The notes beneath the pieces are model-generated. The model saw nothing but the letters and a program-made list of their open reading frames with translations, searched no databases and had not been told where the DNA came from. Below are positions 6,762 to 7,196 of a stretch of DNA of 7,196 nt, piece after piece. Origin of the DNA: Hyphomicrobiales bacterium (GTDB taxonomy: Bacteria > Pseudomonadota > Alphaproteobacteria > Rhizobiales > S144-23); NCBI GenBank assembly GCA_015494375.1, contig WGBL01000062.1, positions 1 to 7,196 of the forward strand, in the 5' to 3' direction. The translations under genes were made by a program, and so were the position numbers. Position 1 is the stretch's first letter, and every line of letters starts with the position of its first letter.

Positions 6762-6766
6762 CCTCC
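6762..6766 (-). promoter_or_regulatory. Strong Shine-Dalgarno (GGAGG) deciding the GTG start
   Basis: On the minus strand GGAGG sits 7 nt before the GTG at 6754, inside a purine-rich run. It fixes the start of the reductase-family gene and argues against the upstream 46-codon extension of the open frame. Confidence 0.75.
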
Positions 6767-6797
6767 CCTGGAAAGATTGGGCCGCAAACTCTCAAGT

Positions 6798-6838
6798 GGC
6801 CCCCACGAACGCCGCCCCGCGAGGGAGCGACTGGGGCC
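6798..6838. terminator. Compound GC-rich inverted repeat between two minus-strand genes
   Basis: GGCCCC (6798-6803) pairs with GGGGCC (6833-6838). Nested inside, CGCCCC (6813-6818) can pair with GGGAGCG (6823-6829) across a GCGA loop with one bulged base. It lies between the small membrane protein gene and the reductase gene, so it may end or attenuate the upstream transcript, leaving the downstream gene to its own promoter. There is no T-run, and such GC-rich pairings are common in GC-rich DNA. Confidence 0.3.
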
Positions 6839-6845
6839 TATGAGC

Positions 6846-7076
6846 TCAAGCGCCCGGCCAGAAAGAGCGAATGACAAGCAAGAACACGCCAAAGCCGATG
6901 CCGCCGATCATCCATTTGAGCATACCAAGCTCGGCGCGGATGGCGGCAAGTTCGCGATCGACCCGATCGAAACGGCTTTCATGATTGGCGATGGCACGGG
7001 CCGCTTCCTTGGCTTTCTCTTCCGAGGCACCGGCTTCCTTAAGAGCCTCATACACCTCGATGATCATGGTCGTCAT
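6846..7076 (-). CDS. Small coiled-coil membrane protein, CCDC90/DUF1640-like
   Basis: A 76-residue protein. Residues 5-50 form a charged amphipathic helix with coiled-coil character (VYEALKEAGASEEKAKEAA, then ESRFDRVDRELAAIRAEL). Residues about 53-70 (LKWMIGGIGFGVFLLVIR) form one membrane span, followed by a short tail SFWPGA. This layout and the N-terminal pattern match the small bacterial relatives of the CCDC90/DUF1640 group, which are inner-membrane coiled-coil proteins of unclear function; the assignment is from memory of the pattern. There is no Shine-Dalgarno before the ATG at 7076, but a good promoter places the transcript start on that ATG, so it is probably translated from a leaderless mRNA. 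ATG at 7067 (residue 4) is an alternative start. The gene lies 91 bp upstream of the reductase gene on the same strand, with a GC-rich inverted repeat between them. Confidence 0.75.
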   Translation of the reverse strand: MTTMIIEVYEALKEAGASEEKAKEAARAIANHESRFDRVDRELAAIRAELGMLKWMIGGIGFGVFLLVIRSFWPGA

Positions 7077-7082
7077 GCCGGC

Positions 7083-7111
7083 ACTATCGAGGGCGGTGCG
7101 AGTTCCGTCAA
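7083..7111 (-). promoter_or_regulatory. Sigma70-type promoter, leaderless placement
   Basis: On the minus strand, -35 TTGACG (7106-7111; five of six consensus bases) is followed after exactly 17 bp by -10 GATAGT (7083-7088; four of six). Only six bases, GCCGGC, separate the -10 from the ATG of the small coiled-coil protein. A start of transcription seven bases after the -10 would fall on the A of that ATG. The -35 lies 14 bp beyond the stop codon of the transposase-like fragment. Confidence 0.6.
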
Positions 7112-7125
7112 GGCCCTGTCCAGGT

Positions 7126-7196
7126 TCAGTACATTTTAGACATTTGGGGTTCGGCTCTGGCGTTGCGCTGATTGAGGTACTCGAGCGGTGTCAGGC
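7126..7196 (-). CDS. C-terminal end of a transposase/integrase-like protein (partial)
   Basis: On the minus strand, one frame entering from the window edge encodes 22 residues, LTPLEYLNQRNARAEPQMSK then MY, and a TGA at 7126-7128. The TPLEYL motif followed by a short hydrophilic tail resembles the extreme C-terminus of rve/DDE integrase-core transposases of the IS3/IS481 type, whose last conserved helix commonly reads TPxEYL. The evidence is one short motif, so the family is tentative. It cannot be seen whether the element is intact or a remnant, and no terminal inverted repeat or target duplication was identified inside the window. Confidence 0.45.
   Translation of the reverse strand, partial: LTPLEYLNQRNARAEPQMSKMY

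Noticed and set aside
6755..6892. 46-codon N-terminal extension of the reductase frame
   Set aside because: It overlaps the end of the small membrane gene and precedes a GTG with an excellent Shine-Dalgarno and immediate Rossmann motif.

Overview
The window looks like chromosomal DNA from an alphaproteobacterium, probably Hyphomicrobiales/Rhizobiales-like. The clues are the GC-rich codon use of the core genes (one sampled 60-base line of ppdK has 42 G/C), the style of the PPDK and ketopantoate-reductase-like proteins, and a CCDC90/DUF1640-like small membrane protein. The lineage is an inference from style; there is no rRNA or other taxonomic marker.

Layout, left to right: (1) a pyruvate phosphate dikinase gene, ppdK, on the plus strand fills 10-2754 and ends at a 10-bp-stem inverted repeat. 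(2) A middle block at 2853-5636 holds two divergently transcribed genes: a minus-strand cupin/JmjC-like putative Fe(II) oxygenase (2853-3845) and a plus-strand PcfJ-like protein (4140-5636). The 294-bp region between them carries two dyads, an imperfect direct repeat with a 60-bp period, and weak promoter-like matches. (3) A minus-strand 2-dehydropantoate 2-reductase family gene (5759-6754) starts at GTG behind a strong Shine-Dalgarno. (4) Upstream of it on the same strand is a 76-residue coiled-coil/membrane protein (6846-7076). Its good -35/-10 promoter is placed so that transcription would start on the ATG, i.e. a leaderless mRNA. (5) At the right edge the last 22 codons of a transposase/integrase-like reading frame run out of the window on the minus strand.

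The two metabolic genes are housekeeping-type: ppdK interconverts pyruvate and phosphoenolpyruvate, and the ketopantoate-reductase-like enzyme may serve pantothenate/CoA synthesis or be a paralogue. They are not obviously linked in function. The middle pair is the accessory part. The PcfJ-like gene has visibly lower GC in places than ppdK, its family is best known from conjugative plasmids, and no conjugation genes accompany it here. Whether the oxygenase-like and PcfJ-like proteins work together is unknown; the shared divergent control region is the only link visible. No tRNA, rRNA, CRISPR array or complete insertion sequence was seen.
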